Part shown: positions 1-5,825 of the stretch, piece by piece | Layout: every line of letters begins with the position of its first letter | How positions within the stretch are numbered: the first letter of the stretch is position 1 | Assembly (NCBI RefSeq): GCF_007049795.1 | Contig: NZ_SCFY01000029.1 | Span: forward strand, 1-53,438 | Direction of reading: 5' to 3' | DNA length: 53,438 nt | Origin: Ectopseudomonas mendocina | GTDB taxonomy: Bacteria; Pseudomonadota; Gammaproteobacteria; Pseudomonadales; Pseudomonadaceae | Translations under genes and position numbers: made by a program | The notes under the pieces: generated by a model | The model's database searches: none | The model's input: the letters and a program-made list of their open reading frames with translations, nothing else | What the model was told of the DNA's origin: nothing

Positions 1-37
1 TACGGTTCTGTTTCATCGGGGTAGCGGTTCTTGCCAT
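1..37 (-). CDS. IS3-family transposase OrfA, N-terminal fragment (partial)
   Basis: Reading leftward from 37 the frame gives MARTATPMKQNR and then runs off the window. This resembles the start of IS3-family OrfA proteins, which carry an N-terminal helix-turn-helix. A GAGGTG-type ribosome binding site lies just upstream on the minus strand. Only 12 residues are visible, so the family call rests mainly on the matching IS ends and on the OrfB C-terminus at the opposite end of the window. Confidence 0.6.
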   Translation of the reverse strand, partial: MARTATPMKQNR

Positions 38-96
38 GGTTCACCTCGTTGCAGTTTATCGCTTAACGGGGTGTCCACTCGTGCTGGGCAAGATCA
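1..96 (-). mobile_element. IS3-family insertion sequence, left-end fragment
   Basis: On the minus strand the element begins with TGATCTTGCCCAGCA, then three variable bases, then GTGGACAC. The same terminal pattern is found at the other end of the window (53342-53438), so these are the two ends of one IS type. Only the first 96 bp, with the start of the first transposase frame, lie inside the window. The IS end falls inside the gene at 63-401 and truncates it. The target-site duplication cannot be checked because only one flank is present. Confidence 0.8.
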
Positions 97-401
97 GACC
101 ATTCAAACCCTTGCTCCGTGCACAGCCAACCCTGGCCTGCATAACACTTCGTTCTCCATTGCGGGGGGCTAATCCCATCAACTTCGAATTGATGAGTATA
201 GAAATCACAACCCACAACCTTAAGCCCTATAGAGCCCAACTCCTTAAAAAGACTCGAAAAACTCTTAAGCGTTATTCTCGCCCCCTTCCCTTCAAGCGTA
301 TGCGGCAGTATATTAACCACTGGTTCTATGTTATTGATTGCTCGTCCACCTCCCAGCAAGTGAACCTCTCTGATTACTACCTCCCAGTTATTCATAACCA
401 T
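63..401 (-). pseudogene. Unknown prophage-side protein, C-terminus replaced by IS insertion
   Basis: This 112-codon leftward frame starts with ATG at 401 after a GGGGTGAT ribosome-binding-like stretch. I do not recognise the family. Residues up to about position 101 come from the native gene, and the last eleven (SDLAQHEWTPR) are encoded by the end of the IS3-family element, which enters at base 96. The original protein was therefore longer or ended differently. The gene follows 403-1182 with almost no gap and has visibly lower GC content than the chromosome, which suggests it belongs to the same leftward prophage cargo block. No signal peptide or membrane segment is evident. It may be non-functional. 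Confidence 0.55.
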
Positions 402-402
402 A

Positions 403-1182
403 TCACCCCATCGGACTAAAACTACTCGCCGCAGAGCAATAGCGCGTCTTCATGCGATCACTATGCGTCTTGCGGTCACTGTCATAACGGGCGCGCCAGG
501 TTCGGCACTGTTCGTGAAAGTGCTGCTTGGCGGCCTTGCGGCATTCGCGGTAGTCGATTGATCCGCGCCGGTGATTGGCGCAGACGCTGGTGCCGTCGAT
601 GTAGTTGTTCACCGATAGCCATTCCGCCAGGTAGTTCGTGCCGCCGTTCCAGCTCTTGATCCACTTGGAAGTACGCTCGCGGCTTACCTGCTTGGTTTGG
701 CGCTGCTGCGTTTGCTGGGGTGCCTGGGCGATGCGATGGGTTGCGGGCGGTGTGTAGGTGCTGGCCGGCTGCTTGGGCGTGTAGTTCTTGTCACTGAACA
801 CGTTCCGCGAACTGACAATCGCCCTCGCCTTTTCTTCCTCTGTCCACTCCATTGAAGCGTATGGCTGAGGCTGGTTTACCGGCTCGAATGCAACCTGTTG
901 CGCGGGTAGATCGAGGGGAATAGATGGCAGCCTTAGGTTCTCTTCCTGCTCGCTGTAGGGCTGTGGCGCCAGTTGCTGACTGAACAGCGGTTTGCCGTCT
1001 ACGTGGATCGCCTGCTTGAGCTGATCCACATTGATCACGATTGGTTTGGCAAACATCGCGATCACGCCCCAGGTAATCGCGGAACCCACGCCCAGGATGG
1101 CCACCATTCGCCATGGGCCGGGCTTTTTCTTGCTGCGTAGATAGTCTGGTGCGTCGTCCCATTCGCTCTTCATTTTGTGCAT
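403..1182 (-). CDS. Unknown single-pass membrane protein of the prophage cargo block
   Basis: A 259-residue leftward protein of no family I know. A short basic N-terminus (about residues 1-24) precedes one hydrophobic segment (about 26-50, running through AILGVGSAITWGVIAMFA), so it is probably an inner-membrane anchor with the rest in the periplasm. The middle is rich in Pro, Gln and Thr. The C-terminal 70 residues carry three cysteines, in CANHRRG, YRECRKAA and EQCRTW, and a final YCS. ATG at 1173 is an alternative start and neither start has a strong ribosome binding site. It is transcribed away from the phage structural genes, like accessory genes in other Pf-like prophages. Confidence 0.6.
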   Translation of the reverse strand: MHKMKSEWDDAPDYLRSKKKPGPWRMVAILGVGSAITWGVIAMFAKPIVINVDQLKQAIHVDGKPLFSQQLAPQPYSEQEENLRLPSIPLDLPAQQVAFEPVNQPQPYASMEWTEEEKARAIVSSRNVFSDKNYTPKQPASTYTPPATHRIAQAPQQTQQRQTKQVSRERTSKWIKSWNGGTNYLAEWLSVNNYIDGTSVCANHRRGSIDYRECRKAAKQHFHEQCRTWRARYDSDRKTHSDRMKTRYCSAASSFSPMG

Positions 1183-1221
1183 CCGTGCAAAACAGTTATC
1201 TTATAATCTCTTTCATCTATA

Positions 1222-1602
1222 TTAATTACCCTTACCCAGCAGAAGCCCTAGAACATTCTTTGCAACTATGTCCATTCCTTTTTCAACGCCCTCGTAGACC
1301 TTTGCTAAAGCCTCATAAAACTCCGGCCTTTCTTTTGAGGACAAGGAAACAATTGGATCTGATCGTCCCTTTTCAAAAACCTGAAACAAGAACACATCTC
1401 CCCCATCCTTAATTCTTTTTCCATTAGAAATATACACCCGCTCCGGAGTGCTTGCCTTCTGCAAAGTAACAACATAAACGCCATGAGCTATTGCCTGCGA
1501 CCACCTATACGTAGAGGAGTTAATTTTCTCCCAAGAGATGGCGCCGCGCTCTGACTTACTTGCAATCTCCGAAAGATAACCGCCAAGGTCTTCATTATTC
1601 AT
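1222..1602 (-). CDS. Unknown soluble protein, second gene of an AT-rich cargo pair
   Basis: A 126-residue leftward protein with no recognised family and no signal or membrane segment. It starts at ATG 1602 only eight bases after the stop of the gene at 1611-2144, so the two are probably one transcript. Its sequence is AT-richer than the phage core and the host genes and uses many A/T-ending codons, which suggests separate acquisition. The position next to the prophage repressor and opposite to the structural genes is typical of morons expressed in the lysogen, for example superinfection exclusion or defence genes. That role is inference from position only. Confidence 0.6.
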   Translation of the reverse strand: MNNEDLGGYLSEIASKSERGAISWEKINSSTYRWSQAIAHGVYVVTLQKASTPERVYISNGKRIKDGGDVFLFQVFEKGRSDPIVSLSSKERPEFYEALAKVYEGVEKGMDIVAKNVLGLLLGKGN

Positions 1603-1610
1603 AAATATAC

Positions 1611-2144
1611 CTACTCAACCGAAATTGTTCTTTTCTCAAAAAGCCCCATTATTTCAGCCACCAAACCACTTATACTTGAGAGGTGACCCTCGACTGCAAA
1701 ATATACAGAACTCTTAATTATAGCGTCATCATCATCCGTTTGAGGTCTTACCTCGTCTAGCGAATTCTTAGCATCACTTAAGGCTTGTTTCATCCTGCCG
1801 CAGACATCTTGCAGATCTTCACCAGATTCAAATGGCGCGATGAGCCGTCTGATTCTACGCGAAATCTCATTAAGCAAATCCCTAGCTTCAGTGTAGCTCA
1901 CATGATAATCAAGCTTATCTAAGCGCTGTGCGATTTCGCTTAACTCAATAGTTATCGTTTGAATTTTTACTGTTTTCCCGGCTTCCGAAGCTGCCCTTTT
2001 TGCGGCTGCCGCTTCAAGATATGCCTTAACGGAGAAATATATACTTGCAAGCCCAACACAGAGCCCAATCCAAAAATCCCACTTCATATAAAAGGGTAAA
2101 TTTAATATTTCTAAAATATTTGCAATTTCACTTTCAACGCCCAT
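1611..2144 (-). CDS. Unknown membrane-anchored coiled-coil protein, first gene of an AT-rich cargo pair
   Basis: A 177-residue leftward protein. Around residues 20-46 there is one hydrophobic segment (FWIGLCVGLASIYFSVKAYL), followed by an Ala/Lys-rich helix and a long heptad-like stretch (about 48-150) containing LSEIAQRLDKLDY and EISRRIRRL, so a membrane anchor plus cytoplasmic coiled coil is likely. I do not recognise a family. Its stop is eight bases before the start of the gene at 1222-1602. AT-rich composition and a location directly downstream of the repressor gene mark it as accessory prophage cargo. Confidence 0.6.
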   Translation of the reverse strand: MGVESEIANILEILNLPFYMKWDFWIGLCVGLASIYFSVKAYLEAAAAKRAASEAGKTVKIQTITIELSEIAQRLDKLDYHVSYTEARDLLNEISRRIRRLIAPFESGEDLQDVCGRMKQALSDAKNSLDEVRPQTDDDDAIIKSSVYFAVEGHLSSISGLVAEIMGLFEKRTISVE

Positions 2145-2203
2145 TAATCATCCCCCATACCCGAAAAGCGCATACCAACGCGCATCCACTTCCGCTGTAA
2201 TAG

Positions 2204-2470
2204 CTACCCCGCGTTTAGATTGGGCAATTTTGCATTGGCCTGATCGTATTCGGGGCTTGTTTGCCCTGCATCTGGAGCGATTTTTCCACTAGCCAACCAA
2301 AGAGCGTATTGGGGATAGACCTCTACCAGTACATCTATTTCCTCTGTGCTAACTCGCACAGCCCCTTTGCTCACGCTTTTCCAGCGCTCGTAGTCACCGC
2401 CGTAGGTGCTGGCCTTCTTCGGGCCTAACTTCTTAATCAATAGGCGAGCCCTATCAGCAGCCTTTTCCAT
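2204..2470 (-). CDS. Prophage repressor-like small DNA-binding protein
   Basis: An 88-residue leftward protein starting at ATG 2470. The N-terminal 70 residues fit a compact helical DNA-binding fold: RARLLIKKLGPKKASTYGG, then YERWKSVSKGAVRVSTEEID, then VYPQYALWLASGK. Similar short proteins occupy this position in Pseudomonas filamentous prophages and act as the lysogeny repressor (repressor C type). It is transcribed divergently from the Xis-like gene across a short AT-rich region, which is the expected control-switch layout. The assignment comes from fold impression and position and is not proven. Confidence 0.55.
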   Translation of the reverse strand: MEKAADRARLLIKKLGPKKASTYGGDYERWKSVSKGAVRVSTEEIDVLVEVYPQYALWLASGKIAPDAGQTSPEYDQANAKLPNLNAG

Positions 2471-2590
2471 ATAGAATCTTTTTCCAGAGAAATTGTTGCT
2501 CTAATTGGTGGTCGGGTTAATAATTCCCCCGGAGAAATATTTACCCCGATGCCTTTTATAGCTAATGACACGAATAGTGACGGAACGAGC
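2471..2590. promoter_or_regulatory. Divergent control region between repressor and Xis-like gene
   Basis: This AT-rich spacer separates leftward repressor and rightward phage genes. On the plus strand TTGTTG followed after 18 bases by TTAATA is a plausible -35/-10 pair. GAGAAAT occurs twice (in CCAGAGAAATTG and CCGGAGAAATAT), possibly operator half-sites. No experimental or consensus match is claimed. Confidence 0.4.
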
Positions 2591-2806
2591 ATGGAACTGG
2601 AAGAGCTGGAACCTTCGAAGCTGATAGGCCCGCAACAGGACGTGGAAACCGTCGAGTCCTGGGCCGACCGAAACGGCCTGACCTACGGCACCGCGCGTGC
2701 CTGGGCAATGAAAGGCGTTCTCCCCACCGTAAAGCTAGGCAAGCGCCGCATGGTCAACAGCGCCCTGCTCCGCACCTGGCTGCTGGAACAGGAGTGGACG
2801 GCATGA
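2591..2806 (+). CDS. Excisionase-like winged-HTH protein
   Basis: A 71-residue protein if read from ATG 2591; an in-frame ATG at 2549 would add 14 residues, but that stretch is AT-rich and less like coding sequence. The body has a MerR/Xis-type helix-turn-helix: TVESWADRNGLTYGTARAWA, then GVLPTVKLGKRRMVN, then an aromatic C-terminal helix. Such proteins in Pf prophages act as excisionase and antagonise the repressor. It is the first gene of the rightward phage operon and overlaps the next gene by four bases (ATGA). Confidence 0.65.
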   Translation: MELEELEPSKLIGPQQDVETVESWADRNGLTYGTARAWAMKGVLPTVKLGKRRMVNSALLRTWLLEQEWTA

Positions 2807-2952
2807 ATCCTCCCTTCTATACGCAAGCCGCCTTTGCCGCCCTGGCCGGTGTACCTGTCGAACAGGTCGCGCACTGGATCAGAACCGGCGCCGTCGAGAG
2901 CGTGAAGCTCGGCAAAACCCGCGTAGTGCTGTTTATGGGGGTGAACCAATGA
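2803..2952 (+). CDS. Small second HTH (AlpA/Xis-like) protein
   Basis: A 49-residue protein whose ATG at 2803 overlaps the stop of the preceding gene and whose own stop overlaps the ATG of the next (ATGA both times), so translational coupling is likely. The sequence FAALAGVPVEQVAHWIRTGA followed by VESVKLGKTRVVLF has the same layout as the HTH-plus-wing of its upstream neighbour, so the two may be diverged tandem duplicates. It probably binds DNA; the target is unknown. Confidence 0.55.
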   Translation: MNPPFYTQAAFAALAGVPVEQVAHWIRTGAVESVKLGKTRVVLFMGVNQ

Positions 2953-3500
2953 GCCGCACTGACCCGCAATTCAAGCTGCGCATGCCGCCAGCCCTCCGCG
3001 CTCAGGTTGAGCAAGCCGCCCAACAGGCCAACCGCTCCCTGAACGCCGAAATCGTCACCCGTCTGCAAGCCAGCTTCGCCAAAGCAAAGCCAGAGGTGTC
3101 GGCCAATGACCAACACGAGTCAGTACCTGCTTTCACACCCCAGGGAGTGCGGCTGTCCGGGCTGCTTTGCCCGCAATCCCCAGGGCAAGTACATGGCGTT
3201 CGTGCGACACCCGCACCCCGAGAACTGCGACTGCTCTGTGTGCTACGTCAATCGAAACTGGGCGACGCTCCCAACATCGTCGAACTCGGCTACCTGCCGA
3301 TCCACACCATGCACCGACTGCCGCCCCGCGCGATGGTCCGTGGTAAATGGTCGGACCCACGTTACGCCGGCCTATACCTGCGAGAGACACAAGCCGTCGC
3401 CCCGTCCGCCGAAGTATTGGAGCGTTGTCTACAACAGCGGCAACCCCACGCCTTTCGTGCCGCTACGCGAACCGTTCGAACTGGTGGGGTGAGCGCATGA
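2949..3500 (+). CDS. Arc-like ribbon-helix-helix protein with an overprinted C-terminal extension
   Basis: The first 50 residues are a clear Arc/MetJ-type ribbon-helix-helix domain (DPQFKLRMPPALRAQVEQAA, then NRSLNAEIVTRLQASF). The frame stays open to 183 residues, but from about 3106 it overlaps another frame with better coding statistics (3106-3492). By hand count, third-position GC over the first 50 overlapping codons is about 50 percent here against about 80 percent in the other frame. The real product is probably a short RHH repressor of 55-60 residues whose stop has been lost or shifted, or a genuine overprinted protein. The stop overlaps the ATG of the methyltransferase-like gene (ATGA). 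Confidence 0.55.
   Translation: MSRTDPQFKLRMPPALRAQVEQAAQQANRSLNAEIVTRLQASFAKAKPEVSANDQHESVPAFTPQGVRLSGLLCPQSPGQVHGVRATPAPRELRLLCVLRQSKLGDAPNIVELGYLPIHTMHRLPPRAMVRGKWSDPRYAGLYLRETQAVAPSAEVLERCLQQRQPHAFRAATRTVRTGGVSA
3106..3492 (+). CDS. Cys-rich, probably zinc-binding phage protein
   Basis: A 128-residue frame overlapping the 3' part of the RHH gene in another frame. It contains CGCPGC, CDCSVC, CTDC and CERH, a spacing that suggests two zinc-ribbon-like sites. Third-position GC is high at the beginning and end of the frame (near 80 percent by hand count) and ambiguous in the middle. The C-terminus (YWSVVYNSGNPTPFVPL) looks like real protein sequence. The stop is five bases before the next ATG. 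Function unknown; nucleic-acid binding is a guess from the cysteines. Confidence 0.55.
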   Translation: MTNTSQYLLSHPRECGCPGCFARNPQGKYMAFVRHPHPENCDCSVCYVNRNWATLPTSSNSATCRSTPCTDCRPARWSVVNGRTHVTPAYTCERHKPSPRPPKYWSVVYNSGNPTPFVPLREPFELVG

Positions 3501-4138
3501 GACAGCCAACCGCCCTGGTCGCCTGCGAATTCTCCGGCCGCGTCCGTGATGCTCTAACCCGCGTCGGGTTCTATGCCGTGAGCTGCGACCTGATGCCATC
3601 CGAAACCGAGGGTGAACACATACAAGGCGACGTCCTGGACGTGCTCGACTGGGGTTGGGATCTGCTGATCGCTCACCCGCCCTGCACTGACCTCGCCACC
3701 TCCGGCGCTCGCTGGTTCCCGGAGAAGATCGCAGACGGTCGTCAGGCTCGTGCCTTGGATTTCGTCCGCACCCTGCTGGCTGCGCCGATCCACTTCAAAG
3801 CCTTGGAGAACCCGAAGTCGATTATCTCCGGTCAGATTCGCAAGCCGGACCAGATCGTTCAGCCCTGGATGTTCGGCCACGGCGAACGTAAGGAAACCCA
3901 CTTCTGGCTCCAGAACCTGCCGCTGCTCCAGCCAACCGAAATCGTGGATGGCCGTGCCCCGGTGGTTCACCACATGGCGCCTGGCCCGGATCGCTGGAAA
4001 AACCGTTCCCGCACCTATCAGGGTATCGCTGATGCCATCGCTGATCAGTGGGGCCGCCACGTCATCAACATGCTGAACGGTGCCGCTCCGGCGGCAGTTC
4101 CACGTCAATCCGTCCTGGAGCTTGGGGTGCGCGCATGA
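3497..4138 (+). CDS. Small DNA cytosine methyltransferase-like protein
   Basis: A 213-residue protein starting at ATG 3497 behind GGGGTGAGCGC. It has features of the C5-methyltransferase fold: ACEFSGRVRDAL in the SAM-loop position (about residues 8-19), HPPCTDLATSGARWF holding a Pro-Cys catalytic-loop pair, LENPKSI like the ENV motif, and KETHFWLQNLP near the C-terminal half. It is much shorter than full C5 enzymes (usually over 300 residues) and shows no obvious target-recognition domain. It may be a minimal phage enzyme, a hypermodification accessory or an inactive relative. It overlaps the next gene by four bases. Longer in-frame starts upstream are probably spurious. Confidence 0.6.
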   Translation: MRQPTALVACEFSGRVRDALTRVGFYAVSCDLMPSETEGEHIQGDVLDVLDWGWDLLIAHPPCTDLATSGARWFPEKIADGRQARALDFVRTLLAAPIHFKALENPKSIISGQIRKPDQIVQPWMFGHGERKETHFWLQNLPLLQPTEIVDGRAPVVHHMAPGPDRWKNRSRTYQGIADAIADQWGRHVINMLNGAAPAAVPRQSVLELGVRA

Positions 4139-4446
4139 CCGTCTCCTTCCACCTCGGCCGCTATCTGGTTGCCCTGCTCTGGCATTCCGCGCCCTGGGGC
4201 TTTATCGGTTTTGCTGTCGGCTGTGTGTTCGGTACGTGGCAAGCGGTTGTGTTGCTGGAGACGGTAGACGACTACTTCTATCAGGCAATGACCAAGGTCG
4301 TTCACCAGTGCGCCCCCAGCGATCCAGCCAACGCCGCCGATGCTGAACAGGTCAAGGGCCGCGCTCCCGGCTCGTCGGATCACGCTTCACCGATCCGGCG
4401 AACGGAAGCACGGGCAGAGCGAACCCTTGAACACCCACCACCCTAA
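4135..4446 (+). CDS. Small membrane protein of the phage operon
   Basis: A 103-residue protein starting at ATG 4135, which overlaps the preceding stop. One strongly hydrophobic segment (about residues 15-42, around WGFIGFAVGCVFGTWQAVVLL) is followed by an acidic/Ala stretch and a polar, basic tail. No family recognised. Its position just before the ssDNA-binding gene matches unassigned small ORFs in Pf-like phages. Confidence 0.55.
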   Translation: MTVSFHLGRYLVALLWHSAPWGFIGFAVGCVFGTWQAVVLLETVDDYFYQAMTKVVHQCAPSDPANAADAEQVKGRAPGSSDHASPIRRTEARAERTLEHPPP

Positions 4447-4695
4447 ATAGCCTCCGCTCGTGAGTGTGGGGCAGCTCCACCGCCCCGCGCTCCCGAGCCC
4501 TCGGCGGCAAGAGTGGGATTACAAGGGCAAAGCCCTTGGTGTTAACCAACTAACAGGCTGCACAAGCGGCAACTGAAACCCCGGCAAGTCGAGAACCACC
4601 CGCGGGCAAAAACGAGAAGTTTGTCCGCGTGGACCCGCTCGGCCTGCTGAAAGGCAAACCCGCGCAATAAGGCGCAACCAAACGAGGAAACACAA
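4447..4695. other. Non-coding gap with small hairpins upstream of the ssDNA-binding gene
   Basis: No convincing gene is seen here. CAAGGGC-AAA-GCCCTTG (4522-4538) is a perfect 7-bp hairpin, and GGGGC/GCCCC forms another near 4470. A 38-codon stretch ending at TAA near 4672 (…VDPLGLLKGKPAQ) is open and protein-like but has no ATG start, so it may be the remnant of a broken gene. A ribosome binding site (GAGGAAA) precedes the next gene. Confidence 0.4.
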
Positions 4696-5061
4696 ATGGC
4701 ACGCACCACTATGGAACTGGCATTCATCAGCGCTGAGCGCGTGAAGTTCGACAACGTGGATCTGGTGAAGCTGTACCTGGGCGACGAACCGGACGGCGAA
4801 AAGGACGTGGGTATTTCGCTGCTCTCGATGCAGGTCTCCGAAGACGTCCGCGAAGAAGTGTGGAACGCCTGCAAAGGCCTCGACGTGCTGGAAACCGCCC
4901 GTGTAACCGTGGAAATCGAACGCGGCTCCAAGAACGCTGGCAAGTTCATCGTCCTGCACGTCGAGTCGGCCAAGCCGGCTCAGGCCGCCAAACCTGCCCC
5001 GCAAGCCACCCAACAACAGCCCAAGCCGACCGGCACCCAGCCGGACGCGGCCAAGGCCTAA
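4696..5061 (+). CDS. Phage single-stranded DNA-binding protein (gpV-like)
   Basis: A 121-residue protein behind a GAGGAAACACAA leader. An OB-fold-like N-terminal domain of about 85 residues (MARTTMELAFISAERVKFDN … ARVTVEIERGSKNAGKFIVL) is followed by a Pro/Gln/Ala-rich disordered tail ending in KPTGTQPDAAKA. This size, tail and position, between early small genes and coat genes, match the ssDNA-binding protein of Pf-type phages, which coats viral ssDNA before export. The call rests on fold impression and on gene order identical to Pf prophages. Confidence 0.65.
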   Translation: MARTTMELAFISAERVKFDNVDLVKLYLGDEPDGEKDVGISLLSMQVSEDVREEVWNACKGLDVLETARVTVEIERGSKNAGKFIVLHVESAKPAQAAKPAPQATQQQPKPTGTQPDAAKA

Positions 5062-5076
5062 CGGGAGGGCGCCGCC

Positions 5077-5256
5077 GTGCTGATCGTTGATCGCGTGCTG
5101 TGCGACTGCTGCGGGCAGCCCATGGGCCAGCTCTACAACCAGTCCGCCCCCCAGCCCGACCTGCTGCCCGATCTGAACAAGGCGCCCGCCCTCGTGATTT
5201 GCCCCGACTGCATCGCCATGGCTGAGGTCGTTCTTGACCCCAGCCAGGCCGAGTAA
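5077..5256 (+). CDS. Small zinc-ribbon-like protein, GTG start
   Basis: A 59-residue protein not reachable from an ATG. GTG 5077 follows GGGAGGGCGCC. It carries CDCCGQPMG near residue 10 and CPDC near residue 45, a probable Cys4 zinc site. Between the SSB and coat genes, Pf-like phages have a gene of this size; the function is unknown. An alternative, weaker start is GTG four codons later. Confidence 0.55.
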   Translation: MLIVDRVLCDCCGQPMGQLYNQSAPQPDLLPDLNKAPALVICPDCIAMAEVVLDPSQAE

Positions 5257-5266
5257 GGGGGGCGCC

Positions 5267-5470
5267 ATGAATTTCATTGTGTGCGACGGCGTATGGGAGA
5301 GCGCAGGCCAAACCCCGGTTTGTGTCGGCACCCTCTCCACCGTCGCGCTCAGTGAGATAAGCCCGACCGGGCTAACCGCCGAGGACCATGCACAGATCCG
5401 CGAACACGCCCTGGTGCTGTTCGCCATCGTCTTCGGCGCTCTCGTGCTGAAAAAGGCACTCAACCTGTAG
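5267..5470 (+). CDS. Small membrane protein, putative minor virion or assembly protein
   Basis: A 67-residue protein from ATG 5267 behind GGGGGGCGCC. The polar N-terminal half ends with LTAEDHAQIREHA, followed by a C-terminal membrane helix (LVLFAIVFGALVLKKALNL). It lies directly before the major coat gene, where Pf-like phages carry a short membrane protein. Minor coat or assembly roles are inferred from position. Confidence 0.6.
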   Translation: MNFIVCDGVWESAGQTPVCVGTLSTVALSEISPTGLTAEDHAQIREHALVLFAIVFGALVLKKALNL

Positions 5471-5481
5471 GAGACACACCC

Positions 5482-5688
5482 ATGCAAACCCTGAAATTCC
5501 TGCGCCGCTCGCTCGGTGCTTCCGCCGCTGTTGGCCTGCTGGCCGTACAGCAAGCCCATGCAGCCCTGCCTGAAGGCGTCGAGACCGCCCTCAACGCAGC
5601 CAAGACCGATGGCGTCGAGGTCGCGGGCATCGTCCTCGGCGTGATCATCGCCATCGCCGCCTTCAAGTTCATCCGCCGCGCGCTGTAA
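5482..5688 (+). CDS. coaB: Major coat protein precursor (pVIII-like, CoaB)
   Basis: A 68-residue precursor behind GGAGACACACCC. A signal peptide (residues 1-27) ends at VQQAHA, leaving a mature protein of about 41 residues: an acidic amphipathic N-terminus (ALPEGVETALNAAKTDGVEV), a membrane core (AGIVLGVIIAIAAFKF) and a basic C-terminus (IRRAL). This is the classic filamentous-phage capsid subunit layout, with the basic end facing the ssDNA. A terminator follows directly, as expected for a gene that must be expressed much more than those downstream. Confidence 0.85.
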   Translation: MQTLKFLRRSLGASAAVGLLAVQQAHAALPEGVETALNAAKTDGVEVAGIVLGVIIAIAAFKFIRRAL

Positions 5689-5708
5689 GGCCGGTAGTTC
5701 CCAAAACC

Positions 5709-5736
5709 AGCCCGGTACTCGTTATCGGGCTTTTTC
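5709..5736 (+). terminator. Terminator after major coat gene
   Basis: AGCCCG and CGGGCT are separated by an 11-base loop and followed by TTTTTC. Located between the coat gene and the adsorption-protein genes, it would limit read-through from the strongly expressed coat gene. Confidence 0.75.
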
Positions 5737-5751
5737 ACTTAAGGGCCTTTC

Positions 5752-5823
5752 ATGGACGCCAACATGCTCACCACGATCATCATCGTTATGGCGTTTTGGG
5801 CACTGCTGTTTGGGCGAGTGTGA
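5752..5823 (+). CDS. 23-residue hydrophobic peptide, minor coat candidate
   Basis: MDANMLTTIIIVMAFWALLF plus three residues: almost entirely one membrane helix with a basic last part, the profile of the tiny minor coat proteins (pVII/pIX class) of filamentous phages. It begins at ATG 5752 and its TGA is two bases before the ATG of the pIII-like gene. It is too short for usual ORF calling. No ideal ribosome binding site is visible (AAGGGCC). Confidence 0.5.
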   Translation: MDANMLTTIIIVMAFWALLFGRV

Positions 5824-5825
5824 AC

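Noticed and set aside
36..419. A 127-residue plus-strand frame at the left end
   Set aside because: It starts inside the IS end and overlaps the more plausible minus-strand gene with a ribosome binding site.
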